64,000 nt of DNA from Corynebacterium mastitidis DSM 44356 (GTDB lineage: Bacteria; Actinomycetota; Actinomycetes; Mycobacteriales; Mycobacteriaceae): positions 205,033-269,032 of the forward strand of contig NZ_AQXB01000003.1 in assembly GCF_000375365.1 (NCBI RefSeq), given 5' to 3'. Under the pieces are notes generated by a model, which saw only the letters and a list, made by a program, of their open reading frames with translations, made no database searches and was not told where the DNA came from. The position numbers were made by a program, and so were the translations under genes. Within the stretch, counting starts at the first letter, position 1. Each line of letters starts with the position of its first letter. This document shows positions 47,430 to 57,393 of this stretch, piece after piece.

Positions 47430-48632
47430 CTACCGACTAGCGGGACACCTATAATCCGGAGCAGAGGAAGGATTTACCTTCTCAGCATGACTGATGGCCT
47501 TAGAAATCTCAGCCGCTGTTATCTCGTTGATTGCAGTGAGATCTTCTAAGACAGATCGGCCCACTTCGCGCCCTAGTAGCGTCGGATTGAACCCGTCGGC
47601 CGAGGAGACCTCATGAGCTAAATGTCGGAAAACGAGCACATCTTCATAGACAAGAGCGCCGTAGCGGCTTCGGAACTTGCGTTCATGTTTCCCAATCAGT
47701 TCAAGATTACCGGACCCTACCGCCATCTCGTACACGATCCTTGAGTTGGGAATAGCAGACCCCCGAACACTGGACTCGCGGCCAACAACCCATATTGAGA
47801 CACCGCCGTCTTTCACAACACGTAAGCCCTCACGTATGGCTAGACCAATATCTTGTGCATACTGGATCACGGTGAGGAAACGATTCTGACGATGCTTTCT
47901 ATTTGACCCAAATTCAGCTCGCGCTGCCGGTAAAACCCGGTGACCAAGCAGTTCAACAGCCTTACGATAATTTTGATGATAGTTGAATACATTTACGTAC
48001 GGAGGAGAGGTCAGAATTGTTCCCACTTGTCCATCAGGGAGCGAGACTGACCTCGAATCGCCCAGCTGAATAGAAATTTTGGGTCCCAGCTCTGGCAGAC
48101 TTCTGACTAAGTTCGATATGACTATTAGTGCGCGATCAAAATTTCGCTTCGATACCGCGTCGCCATTCTTGAGTGTAAGGAGAAACAAGGCCCTTGCGAT
48201 GAGAGATTCTGATGGATCCTCGCACTCCATTACTGCATTTAGAAAGCCAGCAGTGTCACCATCTCGATTAACACAGTCACCCAATCTCGAGACTACATCG
48301 TTGAGTGCCTCTTCTCTTATACTCGGGTCGAATCCGACCAGAAGATACAGGCTGGCAAGAATCTGGGCCGCCGGGTTTACCTCGACTCCGTGACTCGGAA
48401 GTCCCAGGCGTGCCGACTCGATTAACGTGGTTCCGCTCCCGCAAAAAGGATCAAGTACCAAACCGTCTTCAGAATATGCCCCAAGGAGAGCCTCGACCAA
48501 CTCAGGACTGAACTGCCCGCGCCACGGAAGTGAATTAACACGTCGCCCATTCTCGATGTCAAGACGGTTCTGTGGAATCTTGTCGTAGGAGAACATAATC
48601 TGAGAGTAAAAATCAGCGTTAGCTGTTATCAT
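47430..48632 (-). CDS. Type II DNA methyltransferase (N6-adenine/N4-cytosine type)
   Basis: 400 residues. AdoMet-binding motif I VLDPFCGSGTTLIESARLG (D61 to G76) with HGVEVNPAA after it, and catalytic motif IV TSPPYVNVFNYH (SPPY at 209-212), the (D/N/S)PP(Y/F) signature of amino-methyltransferases. The N-terminus ENGRRVNSLPWRGQFSPELV (residue 28 on) resembles motif X. The ATG overlaps the endonuclease stop by one base (TGATG), so it is translated after the nuclease from one mRNA. It should protect the recognition site of the linked endonuclease. Recognition sequence unknown. Confidence 0.9.
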   Translation of the reverse strand: MITANADFYSQIMFSYDKIPQNRLDIENGRRVNSLPWRGQFSPELVEALLGAYSEDGLVLDPFCGSGTTLIESARLGLPSHGVEVNPAAQILASLYLLVGFDPSIREEALNDVVSRLGDCVNRDGDTAGFLNAVMECEDPSESLIARALFLLTLKNGDAVSKRNFDRALIVISNLVRSLPELGPKISIQLGDSRSVSLPDGQVGTILTSPPYVNVFNYHQNYRKAVELLGHRVLPAARAEFGSNRKHRQNRFLTVIQYAQDIGLAIREGLRVVKDGGVSIWVVGRESSVRGSAIPNSRIVYEMAVGSGNLELIGKHERKFRSRYGALVYEDVLVFRHLAHEVSSADGFNPTLLGREVGRSVLEDLTAINEITAAEISKAISHAEKVNPSSAPDYRCPASR

Positions 48633-49627
48633 CAGAAGTAGCCTCGTTTGACTGCTTCTGAAAGGTCAGCTGTCTGATCCTGGAGGATCGTTCGGACCTT
48701 GTGAACGAATCGCAAGACAACATCCGACCTCACTGGAGCTTCCCGGAGACGAGCCACATAGTCAGCACGATTCTCTCGTCGATATAGAGCGTCGCCGTAA
48801 TTCTTCCGGTTTTGAGATGTCGTTCTCTTACCACGCAAGATGAGAACTTCGTTGATATCCGTTCCGGCAGAGCTGATAGGAGTCATATCCAAGTACTCAC
48901 AGATCAAGAAATAGTGCGAACCGGGTACAGCAACTGTGAGATCATGACTTGTAGCCATAGCCTCCTGGAACATCGTCTTGTCGAGGTTTGTTTTGAGTTC
49001 CGCCGCGATGTAGGCAACGTATGTTGCTACCTGATCAGTAGCCGATGAGTCAAACGTGGCGCTAAATGATGCTTTCATGTACGCCGGTCGTCCAATTGTG
49101 AAGTCTTGATCCTTGCTTCGGACGACCAAGCCTGGTCGTCCAGTGTTATCTGTCAGAACGGATCGGAAATGAGTTGCCGCAAACGCTTTAGCTGGCCCAA
49201 CCACCAGGTCGATGTCGTCCAGTTCCGGCATGATCGCCGGGTCAACAAGCCACGGGAACCATTCTTCGAGTACCGAGTTATCGAGTTTCAGCTGCCCTTT
49301 TTGTCGGTACAGGAACGATTCGCTACTGTCCCAAATAAGATCGACCTCGATCTTCTCCTTGTAGGTGTTGAGTAGTTTTACAAGTTCCTGAACCTTCGCT
49401 TCGCCCACTGAAGTCAAACTGGACATATCCTCAATCCACCGGCTGTAATGCTGGATGAGGGATTTGACCCTCGGTAAATCCGAACTCGGAAGTTTCGAGT
49501 TGTTGATGAGCTCGCGCAACTTGTCCCCATGCGGCGTAGGGCGGTGATACCGTTTCTCTGCAGCTTCCTGAACGGGAATCGTTTCTTCGAAAGCGCTATC
49601 GCCTTTGATCAATGTGTCTCGCTTCAT
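48632..49627 (-). CDS. Type II restriction endonuclease, Bpu10I-like
   Basis: 331 residues. A catalytic PD-(D/E)XK-type core is suggested by RSKDQDF (D173/D175) and YIAAELKTNLDK (E210, K212), followed by TMFQEAMATSHDLTVAVPGS and YFLICEYLDM, which resembles the RE_Bpu10I family (asymmetric CCTNAGC cutters). ENRADYVARLREAPVR near the end is also family-like. It stands directly upstream of the methyltransferase. Bpu10I itself has two subunits, whereas only one is present here. The family call is by motif memory. Confidence 0.78.
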   Translation of the reverse strand: MKRDTLIKGDSAFEETIPVQEAAEKRYHRPTPHGDKLRELINNSKLPSSDLPRVKSLIQHYSRWIEDMSSLTSVGEAKVQELVKLLNTYKEKIEVDLIWDSSESFLYRQKGQLKLDNSVLEEWFPWLVDPAIMPELDDIDLVVGPAKAFAATHFRSVLTDNTGRPGLVVRSKDQDFTIGRPAYMKASFSATFDSSATDQVATYVAYIAAELKTNLDKTMFQEAMATSHDLTVAVPGSHYFLICEYLDMTPISSAGTDINEVLILRGKRTTSQNRKNYGDALYRRENRADYVARLREAPVRSDVVLRFVHKVRTILQDQTADLSEAVKRGYF

Positions 49628-49795
49628 TTCTTACCTCCAGACGCTGCACTGAAATAGAATTCGGCCACGTTACTGCCGTTCATTACGTATTTCTCCCTCC
49701 TGACGGACCTTATCAGCAGAAAATTTTCCTGATGTTACTCTGGTGTCACGTAGCATGGTCTGGGTCTGTCCCGTTTGTATTTCCGCTCATGCTCT
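49628..49795. other. Gap between endonuclease and transposase genes
   Basis: 168 bp. Holds the start region of the endonuclease (GGAGGTAAG ribosome binding site on the minus strand) and probably its promoter. No gene is seen. Confidence 0.5.
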
Positions 49796-50734
49796 TCACT
49801 TTTCTATGACCTGCTTGTATGTGATTCTTGTTCCTACCATTACTGCCAGCGCATCGACTACCTGTTGTTCTAGGCTCATGCGGCAACGGGAGAGTCGGAA
49901 GCTAAACTCCGCCAGGTAACGCTGAAGGTGAGTGATGCTCACGACATGGTACACGCCTACGATGCCGCGTTTGAGCACAGACCACACCGACTCAATGCCG
50001 TTGGTGTGAATCATGCCATCGACAAACTGTTTTGCGGAGTGATTGACGCTGCTGTGGTTGCCCCATCCTCGGTAGGCGGGGTGCTCATCACTGTAGAGGA
50101 TTGTCTCCCGGTCAATGGTGCTGGTGAGAAAATCCATGATCGTGGCAGTAGTCGTATCCGGTAGATGCTTGGCCGTCACCTTGCCTTCACGGGTGCGTAC
50201 ACCCACGACAGCAGCTTTCCCCTTGGGCCCGCGACCATCATGATTCTTCCTGGACTCATGCTTGTTGCGTTCCTTGCCGCCAATATAAGTTTCATCTGCT
50301 TCTACCACACCTGTAAACAGATCAAGGGCTTCTGCTTCGCACGCAGCGCGCAGGCGTTGCAGCATGAACCATGCAGACTTCTGAGTCACACCAATCTGGT
50401 GAGCCAACTGCACCGAACTTATCCCTTTACGGGAGGATACGAACAGATAGACCGCGAAAATCCACTTATGCAAACCAATATGAGAGCGCTCCATCACCGT
50501 CCCTGTGCGCACAGTAAACTCCGCCCGGCACGCAGACTCCCTACACCGGAAATACCCAGGGCGAGACTCAAGCACATACGGAGTCCTCACCACCCCACAC
50601 ACAGGACACGCGTCCGGGAGTCGATCCTCACCCCAGCGCTGAGCCTCCAAGAACACCCGCGCTGCCTCTTGGTTAGGGAACCGCTCAAACAAGTCAATCA
50701 GACTCAACTGCTTCATGGAGCTAAGGTTATTCAA
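49796..50734 (-). CDS. IS1595 family (ISXO2-like) transposase
   Basis: 312 residues. N-terminal zinc ribbon ACPVCGVVRTPYVLES... with FRCRESACRAEFTVRTGTVM. Catalytic DDE-type domain: VVEADETYIGGKERNKHES (first Asp), ILYSDEHPAYRGW (second Asp) and HTNGIESVWSVLKRGIVGVY (the N/E region), ending with the typical LQRYLAEFSFRLSRC. It lies just inside the right terminal repeat and reads leftwards. It appears intact, so the element may be active. Confidence 0.95.
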   Translation of the reverse strand: MNNLSSMKQLSLIDLFERFPNQEAARVFLEAQRWGEDRLPDACPVCGVVRTPYVLESRPGYFRCRESACRAEFTVRTGTVMERSHIGLHKWIFAVYLFVSSRKGISSVQLAHQIGVTQKSAWFMLQRLRAACEAEALDLFTGVVEADETYIGGKERNKHESRKNHDGRGPKGKAAVVGVRTREGKVTAKHLPDTTTATIMDFLTSTIDRETILYSDEHPAYRGWGNHSSVNHSAKQFVDGMIHTNGIESVWSVLKRGIVGVYHVVSITHLQRYLAEFSFRLSRCRMSLEQQVVDALAVMVGTRITYKQVIEK

Positions 50735-50742
50735 CAGCTAGT

Positions 50743-50765
50743 GGTGAGTCAAGTATATAAGTCCC
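50743..50765. repeat. Right terminal inverted repeat of the IS element
   Basis: The reverse complement starts GGGACTTATATACTTGAC. It is the partner of 46963-46985 and is followed by the target duplication AAATAAAA (50766-50773). Confidence 0.95.
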
Positions 50766-50773
50766 AAATAAAA
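50766..50773. repeat. Right target-site duplication of the IS element
   Basis: AAATAAAA, identical to 46955-46962. Confidence 0.95.
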
Positions 50774-50804
50774 CCTGTAAGGCAAAAAGGAAAGGATACT
50801 CGCA

Positions 50805-51029
50805 ATGCATTTCATCGTGCTTTTTCTACGGAACATGGCGGTAAGGATCGGGCGCGAGGGCGCACGGATTGGTCGCAGCGAGGAGGGACTGAGCACCATC
50901 GAGTACGCGATGGGCACCCTGGCCGCCGCCGCGCTGGCTGCCGTGCTGTACGCGGTGGTCAACAGCTCGGCGGTCTCCGACGCGATCCAGGGGATCATCA
51001 CCGATGCCCTCAACAACGCGCCGCGCTAG
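50805..51029 (+). CDS. Flp-type pilin / DUF4244 protein
   Basis: 74 residues: a short basic leader, then EEGLSTIEYAMGTLAAAALAAVLYAVV. The G/E-x-x-x-x-E pilin processing pattern, Tyr and hydrophobic helix are those of Flp-like subunits and of DUF4244 proteins (Rv3656c position). It is the probable major pilin of the Tad system. The ATG at 50805 has AAGGAAAGGA upstream. Before the IS insertion it would have lain about 43 bp after tadC. Confidence 0.85.
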   Translation: MHFIVLFLRNMAVRIGREGARIGRSEEGLSTIEYAMGTLAAAALAAVLYAVVNSSAVSDAIQGIITDALNNAPR

Positions 51030-51351
51030 GCAGATCGCGCGCCGGCGCCTCGGTGATCGGGGTTCGGTGACGGTGGAGGCCGCCGTGGGGATCGGGGCGC
51101 TCGTCGGGGTGTTCGCGCTGGTGATCGCGGGCGTGCTCACGGTCGCCGCGCAGGTCTCGGCGGTGGACACCGCCGGGGCGGCCGCCCGGGAGCACGCCAT
51201 AGGCGGAGCCACCGCGTCCCCGTCGCGGGGCCGGGTGGAGGTGACCGAGTCCGGCGGTAAGGTGACCGCCCGGGCCGAGATACCGGCCCCCTTCGGTGTG
51301 CGCCGCGCGCAGGCGGTCTACCCCGTGGAGGCCGGGGGAACGCCGCAGTAG
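51004..51351 (+). CDS. TadE-like minor pilin
   Basis: 115 residues. Basic N-terminus, then DRGSVTVEAAVGIGALVGVF and ALVIAGVLTVAAQVSAVDTA, the G-S-x-x-x-E and helix pattern of TadE-type pseudopilins (Rv3655c position). The start overlaps the end of the pilin gene by 26 bp, so a later start is possible. The remainder is a small soluble domain. Confidence 0.8.
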   Translation: MPSTTRRARQIARRRLGDRGSVTVEAAVGIGALVGVFALVIAGVLTVAAQVSAVDTAGAAAREHAIGGATASPSRGRVEVTESGGKVTARAEIPAPFGVRRAQAVYPVEAGGTPQ

Positions 51352-51365
51352 GGGGAGGTGAACGC

Positions 51366-51704
51366 ATGGGGCGAGGCCCTCGCCGGGAGGGGCGAACGGG
51401 AGAGGAGGGGTACGCCACGGTGGTCGCGGCGGTGCTCAGCGCCGGTGTGGTGGGCATCGCGGCCACGGCGATGTTTGCCGCCGGGAACACCCTGGCGCAC
51501 CACCGGGCCCAGGTGGCCGCGGACATGGCCGCCGTGGCGGGTGCGCACCGCGCGTGGGCGGGCGGGGACGCCTGCGCCGTCGCGGAGGGCGCCGCGCGCG
51601 ATAACGAGGCGGAGGTGGTGGAGTGCCGCCGGGAGGCGGCGGACGTGGTGGTCACGGTCGCCCTGCGGGGGCGGCGGGCCATGGCGCGCGCCGGGCCGCT
51701 GTGA
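51366..51704 (+). CDS. TadG-like / Rv3654c-type secreted pilus protein
   Basis: 112 residues. EEGYATVVAAVLSAGVVGIAA forms the N-terminal helix, followed by AGNTLAHHRAQVAADMAAVA and GAHRAWAGGDACAVAEGAARDN, the conserved pattern of TadE-family proteins in the actinobacterial helicase/secretion neighbourhood, with two cysteines. Last gene of the tad group, convergent with the helicase. Confidence 0.8.
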   Translation: MGRGPRREGRTGEEGYATVVAAVLSAGVVGIAATAMFAAGNTLAHHRAQVAADMAAVAGAHRAWAGGDACAVAEGAARDNEAEVVECRREAADVVVTVALRGRRAMARAGPL

Positions 51705-51749
51705 GCAACCGGGCCGGGCGCCCGGGCGCGGCGCAGCCGGGCGGGGCGG

Positions 51750-54137
<2,388 letters not shown>

Positions 54138-54406
54138 GGGTATGGGTTACCCCCTTTTGAGGTTAATCGGTAGCGGCGTGGCCTGGGACTTTCCCGTTCT
54201 AGCCCTCCGATACTATCGCGGGAGCGTAAAACATGACACACTCGTAGGTGGTCGCAGTTTCTGTGCGCAGTGTGTAGGCGCTCGCAGGAGATGAACATGC
54301 GGGCGCCCAGGAACGCCTCTGGTGCTGGGTGGTTTGATGAGACCCTTTCCTGCCGGTTCGGTAGCGTTCCGGCATCGCATCAATTTTTAAGAGAAGGTTG
54401 CACAAC
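54138..54406. other. Intergenic region upstream of the cold-shock gene
   Basis: 270 bp without a convincing gene. A possible -10 TACTAT lies near 54211. A long 5' untranslated leader for the cold-shock gene is likely, as usual for cspA. The ribosome binding site GAGAAGG ends about ten bases before the ATG at 54407. Confidence 0.5.
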
Positions 54407-54610
54407 ATGGCACAGGGAACTGTTAAGTGGTTTAACGCGGAGAAGGGCTTTGGCTTCATCGCCCCCGAGGACGGCTCCGCCGACGTCTTTGTTCACTACT
54501 CCGAGATCCAGGGCAACGGCTTCCGCACCCTGGAGGAGAACCAGCGCGTGGAGTTCGAGGTGGGCGAGGGCGCCAAGGGCCCCCAGGCTCAGCAGGTGCG
54601 CGCTCTCTAA
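54407..54610 (+). CDS. cspA: Cold-shock protein CspA
   Basis: A 67-residue single CSD domain: [20 protein letters not shown], then [22 protein letters not shown]1 (KGFGFI) and RNP2 (VFVHY) are both intact. Binds single-stranded RNA/DNA as an RNA chaperone. Same order helicase, cspA, topA as Rv3649-Rv3646c. Confidence 0.97.
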   Translation: MAQGTVKWFNAEKGFGFIAPEDGSADVFVHYSEIQGNGFRTLEENQRVEFEVGEGAKGPQAQQVRAL

Positions 54611-54635
54611 AGAGGGAACGCCAGCGCGGTGAAAG

Positions 54636-54676
54636 GGCCGCGGGGTAGGGTTTCATAGCCCGGCCCCGCGGTCCTT
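54636..54676 (+). terminator. Probable terminator of cspA
   Basis: CCGCGGGG (54638-54645) pairs with CCCCGCGG (54664-54671), followed by TCCTTGTG. The T run is weak. Confidence 0.55.
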
Positions 54677-54744
54677 GTGTGTTGTGCGGAGGCGACGCCC
54701 ATTATCCTGGGCTGGGTTTCTGTCGCGATACCTAACTCCAGAGA

Positions 54745-54763
54745 TATCCTGTGACGAGCCTTA
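54745..54763 (+). promoter_or_regulatory. Conserved upstream block of metalloprotease gene 1
   Basis: ATCCTGTGACGAGCCTTA lies about 55 bp before the ATG. The same block (ATCCTGTGACGATCCTTA at 55551-55569) precedes the paralogous gene 2 at nearly the same distance. Shared promoter or operator, duplicated with the gene. Confidence 0.6.
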
Positions 54764-54817
54764 ATTTTAGGGCCGTGACCCTTGGGGAAAAGGGAGCGGG
54801 CTGTTACATTGCTTTGT

Positions 54818-55438
54818 ATGAACAAAAAGATTATTGCGTGCCTTTCCGCCGCTGCGATGGTGCCCGCGGCCCTGGCCCCCGCGGCCACCGCCGCTCCGCG
54901 CCCCAGCGTGCAGCAGTGCTCGATCATGCACAAGGCCGTTGATCGCGGCGAGAGCGTGCCCAACATGGATGCGTTTGCCCTGCCGAGGACGAACCTGAAC
55001 GGCACCACCCTGCGCGTGGTGGCAAAGACCAAGTACAAGGACGAGCTCCGCGACGCCATCCAGGCATGGGATAAGGCCAGCGACGGCAAGATCAAGATCG
55101 AGATCGTCCCGGAGGGAACTCCTGGAGCCGTGCCGATCGAGGACATCAGCCCCGCGACCAAGCACCACTTTATGAGCGGCCCCAACATCATGGGGGTTAA
55201 CCTGTGGAACCCGTCCCGCATCATCCTGAACCTGAAGACGGGCGAGGCCCACGGTCCGGGCAAGGATGAGTTTGAGGGCACCCGGATCATGACCATCGCG
55301 CACGAGATGGGGCACGCCATGGGCATTAACCACACCTGCAAGGGGGATGCGATGTCGGATGGTGCGGCCTCCGGCGGGTACAAGATGCCGAACAAGTACG
55401 ACGCCGCGTTGGTGCTGCAGCGCGCGCAGCGGGGTTAA
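54818..55438 (+). CDS. Secreted zinc metalloprotease, paralogue 1
   Basis: 206 residues from the ATG at 54818. Signal peptide MNKKIIACLSAAAMVPAALA with AxA cleavage region (ATAA). The mature part has a metzincin-type zinc site: HEMGHAMGINH (H162, H166, H172; HExxHxxGxxH), two cysteines (QQCSIM and HTCKG) that may form a disulfide, and the end NKYDAALVLQRAQRG. Resembles snapalysin-like small secreted proteases. Two homologues follow (55625, 60510). A strong terminator ends the unit. Confidence 0.82.
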   Translation: MNKKIIACLSAAAMVPAALAPAATAAPRPSVQQCSIMHKAVDRGESVPNMDAFALPRTNLNGTTLRVVAKTKYKDELRDAIQAWDKASDGKIKIEIVPEGTPGAVPIEDISPATKHHFMSGPNIMGVNLWNPSRIILNLKTGEAHGPGKDEFEGTRIMTIAHEMGHAMGINHTCKGDAMSDGAASGGYKMPNKYDAALVLQRAQRG

Positions 55439-55457
55439 TAACGCGTAACGCGCCGCC

Positions 55458-55490
55458 GGGGCCCACGGGTCAGTCCGTGGGCCCCGTTTT
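55458..55490 (+). terminator. Terminator of metalloprotease gene 1
   Basis: GGGGCCCACGG (55458-55468) pairs perfectly with CCGTGGGCCCC (55475-55485), followed by GTTTT. Confidence 0.9.
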
Positions 55491-55550
55491 GCGTTTTGTG
55501 CGCTTCTTTTTGCGTGAAGGGATACCCCGCCGGGATAATTAACTTTCGAA

Positions 55551-55569
55551 ACATCCTGTGACGATCCTT
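55551..55569 (+). promoter_or_regulatory. Conserved upstream block of metalloprotease gene 2
   Basis: ATCCTGTGACGATCCTTA, nearly identical to the block before gene 1 (54745-54763) and about 56 bp before the ATG. Confidence 0.6.
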
Positions 55570-55624
55570 ATTCTCCGCGCGGCAATCCTTGGAACGTAGA
55601 GAGCCTGCTGTTACGTTGTTTTAC

Positions 55625-56230
55625 ATGAAGAAAAAGATTCTTGCGTGCCTTTCCGCCGCGGCGATGGTGCCCGCGGCCCTGGCCCCGGCGGCCACCGCTG
55701 CTGAGCGCCCCACCGCGCAGCAGTGCTCGGTCATGCACAGGGCCGTCGATCGCGGCGAGTCTGTGCCCAACTTCAACGTCTTTGCCAAGCGCCGCACCAA
55801 CCTTGATGGCACCACCCTGCGCGTGGTGGCGAATACCAAGTACCAGAAGGAGTTGCGGCAGGCGATCCAGAAGTGGGCCGAGGTCAGCGACGGCAAGATC
55901 AAGATCGAGATCGTCCCGGAGGGCACTCCAGGGGCCGTGCCGATCGACGACGTCACCCCCGCGACCAAGCACCTCCTGGTCGTGGGGACCGATCTGGGCG
56001 TCAATCGGTGGGACCCGCCCCGCATCCTGCTGAATCTGCCCTCCAGTGGCAACACCGGCCCGCGCATGGACGAGTACGCGTTCACCCGCGTCATGACCAT
56101 CGCGCACGAGATGGGCCACGCCATGGGTATCGGGCACACCTGCAAGGGCGATGGGATGTCCGGTTACGGGGACAAGCTGCCGAACAAGTACGACGCCGCG
56201 CTGGTGCTCCAGCGCGCGCAGCGGGGCTAG
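55625..56230 (+). CDS. Secreted zinc metalloprotease, paralogue 2
   Basis: 201 residues. Near-duplicate of the preceding gene: signal peptide MKKKILACLSAAAMVPAALA, long shared stretches (SDGKIKIEIVPEGTPGAVPI), zinc site HEMGHAMGIGH (H161, H165, H171), two cysteines, and an identical end NKYDAALVLQRAQRG. The central part (LLVVGTDLGVNRWDPPRILL) diverges, suggesting substrate differentiation after duplication. Exported; substrate unknown. Confidence 0.82.
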   Translation: MKKKILACLSAAAMVPAALAPAATAAERPTAQQCSVMHRAVDRGESVPNFNVFAKRRTNLDGTTLRVVANTKYQKELRQAIQKWAEVSDGKIKIEIVPEGTPGAVPIDDVTPATKHLLVVGTDLGVNRWDPPRILLNLPSSGNTGPRMDEYAFTRVMTIAHEMGHAMGIGHTCKGDGMSGYGDKLPNKYDAALVLQRAQRG

Positions 56231-56368
56231 CGGCCTCACACCGCCCGCTGGACCAGCGGCGCGGCACCCACACCACAGGGCCCGGGAGGGGGCGTCGAGA
56301 AGCAGTCACACGAGGCTGCGGCGAGACCCCGCCCGGGCCTTTGCGCGCACCCCGTGGGACCGCAGCGG
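56231..56368. other. Convergent gap with degenerate repeat relic
   Basis: Between metalloprotease gene 2 and the convergent dedA gene. It holds GGCACCC and GGGGGCGTCGAGAAGC, the latter identical to the core of the unit at 6060-6114. The 11-bp arms are not intact. Probably a decayed member of the 55-bp repeat family. Confidence 0.5.
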
Positions 56369-56995
56369 CTAGGCCCGCGAGGTGCCGGATCGCACCTCGG
56401 AGTAGTCGCTGAAGCGGGCCTGGAGCTTGTCGATCCCCACGCCCACCAGCGCGCCGAGGGCCAGCCCCAGCGCCAGGCCCAGCAGCGGGTAGTCCTGCAC
56501 CAGGTAGCCGCCCGCGTAGCCCACCAGCCCGGCCTGCACGGCCCAGATGATCACGCCGAGGGTGTCGTAGAAGAAGAACTTGCGCCAGGGGTAGCGGATG
56601 GAGCCCAGGGAGAGGGTGAGCACCAGGCGGCCCCAGGGGATGAAGCGGGCGATGATGATGGTGAAGCCCGCGCGGCGGCGCATGTTGGCCGATACCCAGC
56701 GCATGGACGTGGCGAGCTTGCTCTTGGGGGGAGCGGACCGGATGAACTGCACGAATCGCGTGCCCAGGAGGTAGCACACGTTATCGCCCAGCACGGCGAA
56801 GGCGATGCCCACGGCGATGATGCCCCAGAGGTTGGGGCTCCCGGTGCTGCCCGACCACGCCCCGGCCATGGTGAGGATGGACTCGCTGGGGAAGAAGGGG
56901 ATGAGGCAGTCGAGGAACACGAAGGCGGCGGTGAGGGGATAAAACCAGCCGGAGGACATGAAGAGTTCTATCCAGGCCTCGATCTGATGTGTCAT
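56369..56995 (-). CDS. DedA family membrane protein
   Basis: 208 residues from the ATG at 56995 with AAGGGTGG upstream (frame open to 57199). DedA signature: FFPSESILTMAGAW, GDNVCYLLGTRFVQF, and the basic motif RRAGFTIIIARFIPWGRLVLTL with GSIRYPWRKFFFYDTLG (F-x-R-F-x-P-x-R-x-x-x-x-x-x-a-G family pattern). Probable undecaprenyl-phosphate or lipid flippase-type function in the membrane. Convergent with metalloprotease gene 2. Confidence 0.9.
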   Translation of the reverse strand: MTHQIEAWIELFMSSGWFYPLTAAFVFLDCLIPFFPSESILTMAGAWSGSTGSPNLWGIIAVGIAFAVLGDNVCYLLGTRFVQFIRSAPPKSKLATSMRWVSANMRRRAGFTIIIARFIPWGRLVLTLSLGSIRYPWRKFFFYDTLGVIIWAVQAGLVGYAGGYLVQDYPLLGLALGLALGALVGVGIDKLQARFSDYSEVRSGTSRA

Positions 56996-57393
56996 CGCGC
57001 ACCACCCTTGCGTGTGTCGGTTTTCCCTCGACGGGGCGGAGGGAACGTGAGGAACGTGAAAGTACACGGACATTCTAATGGTCGGGGGAACCGGGGGCGT
57101 CGGGGCGCTGGGGTCGCCGGGGTTGGCGACGCCGCCGGGCCCACCCAGGGGGCGTGGGCGAGGGCATGCCGACGCAACGCCGCGCCGCCACAGCACCACA
57201 GCACCGCAGTACCACAGCGCCGGGCGAGGCCCGCACGCCGGCGGCGTCGAACGCGCGGCGGGTGGGGCCGCCCGGGGGTGGGCCGCGCGGGCAACGACCG
57301 GAAACCGCGAGGGGTGCGTGAGGGAGCCATTAAATACTGTGTACGGTGTACAGGTAGCAGTTATTCGTTGCGTGAGGGAAGGGACGTACTCCC
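56996..57393. other. Intergenic region dedA-topA
   Basis: About 400 bp, very GC-rich in its middle, with a short degenerate CACAGCACCACAGCACCGCA repeat near 57189. The A/T-richer end (57328-57365: TTAAATACT, GTGTACGGTGTACAG) probably holds the topA promoter. No gene is seen. Confidence 0.5.

Larger units (their letters stand above)
46963..50765. mobile_element. IS1595-like (ISXO2 type) transposable element carrying a restriction-modification system
   Basis: A 3803-bp element bounded by 23-bp terminal inverted repeats (46963-46985 and 50743-50765, one mismatch; both read inward as GGGACTTATATACTTGA..., then TCACC) and flanked by perfect 8-bp AAATAAAA duplications. It contains a transposase near the right end (minus strand), a Bpu10I-like restriction endonuclease and a DNA methyltransferase. 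The G+C content is visibly lower than the genome. It sits between tadC and the pilin gene. IS1595-family elements with passenger genes are known. All its recognised genes are on the minus strand, opposed to the tad operon. Confidence 0.95.

Noticed and set aside
47178..47549. Plus-strand 123-codon frame in the IS element
   Set aside because: It overlaps the end of the methyltransferase gene on the other strand and has no known motif. Not called as a gene.
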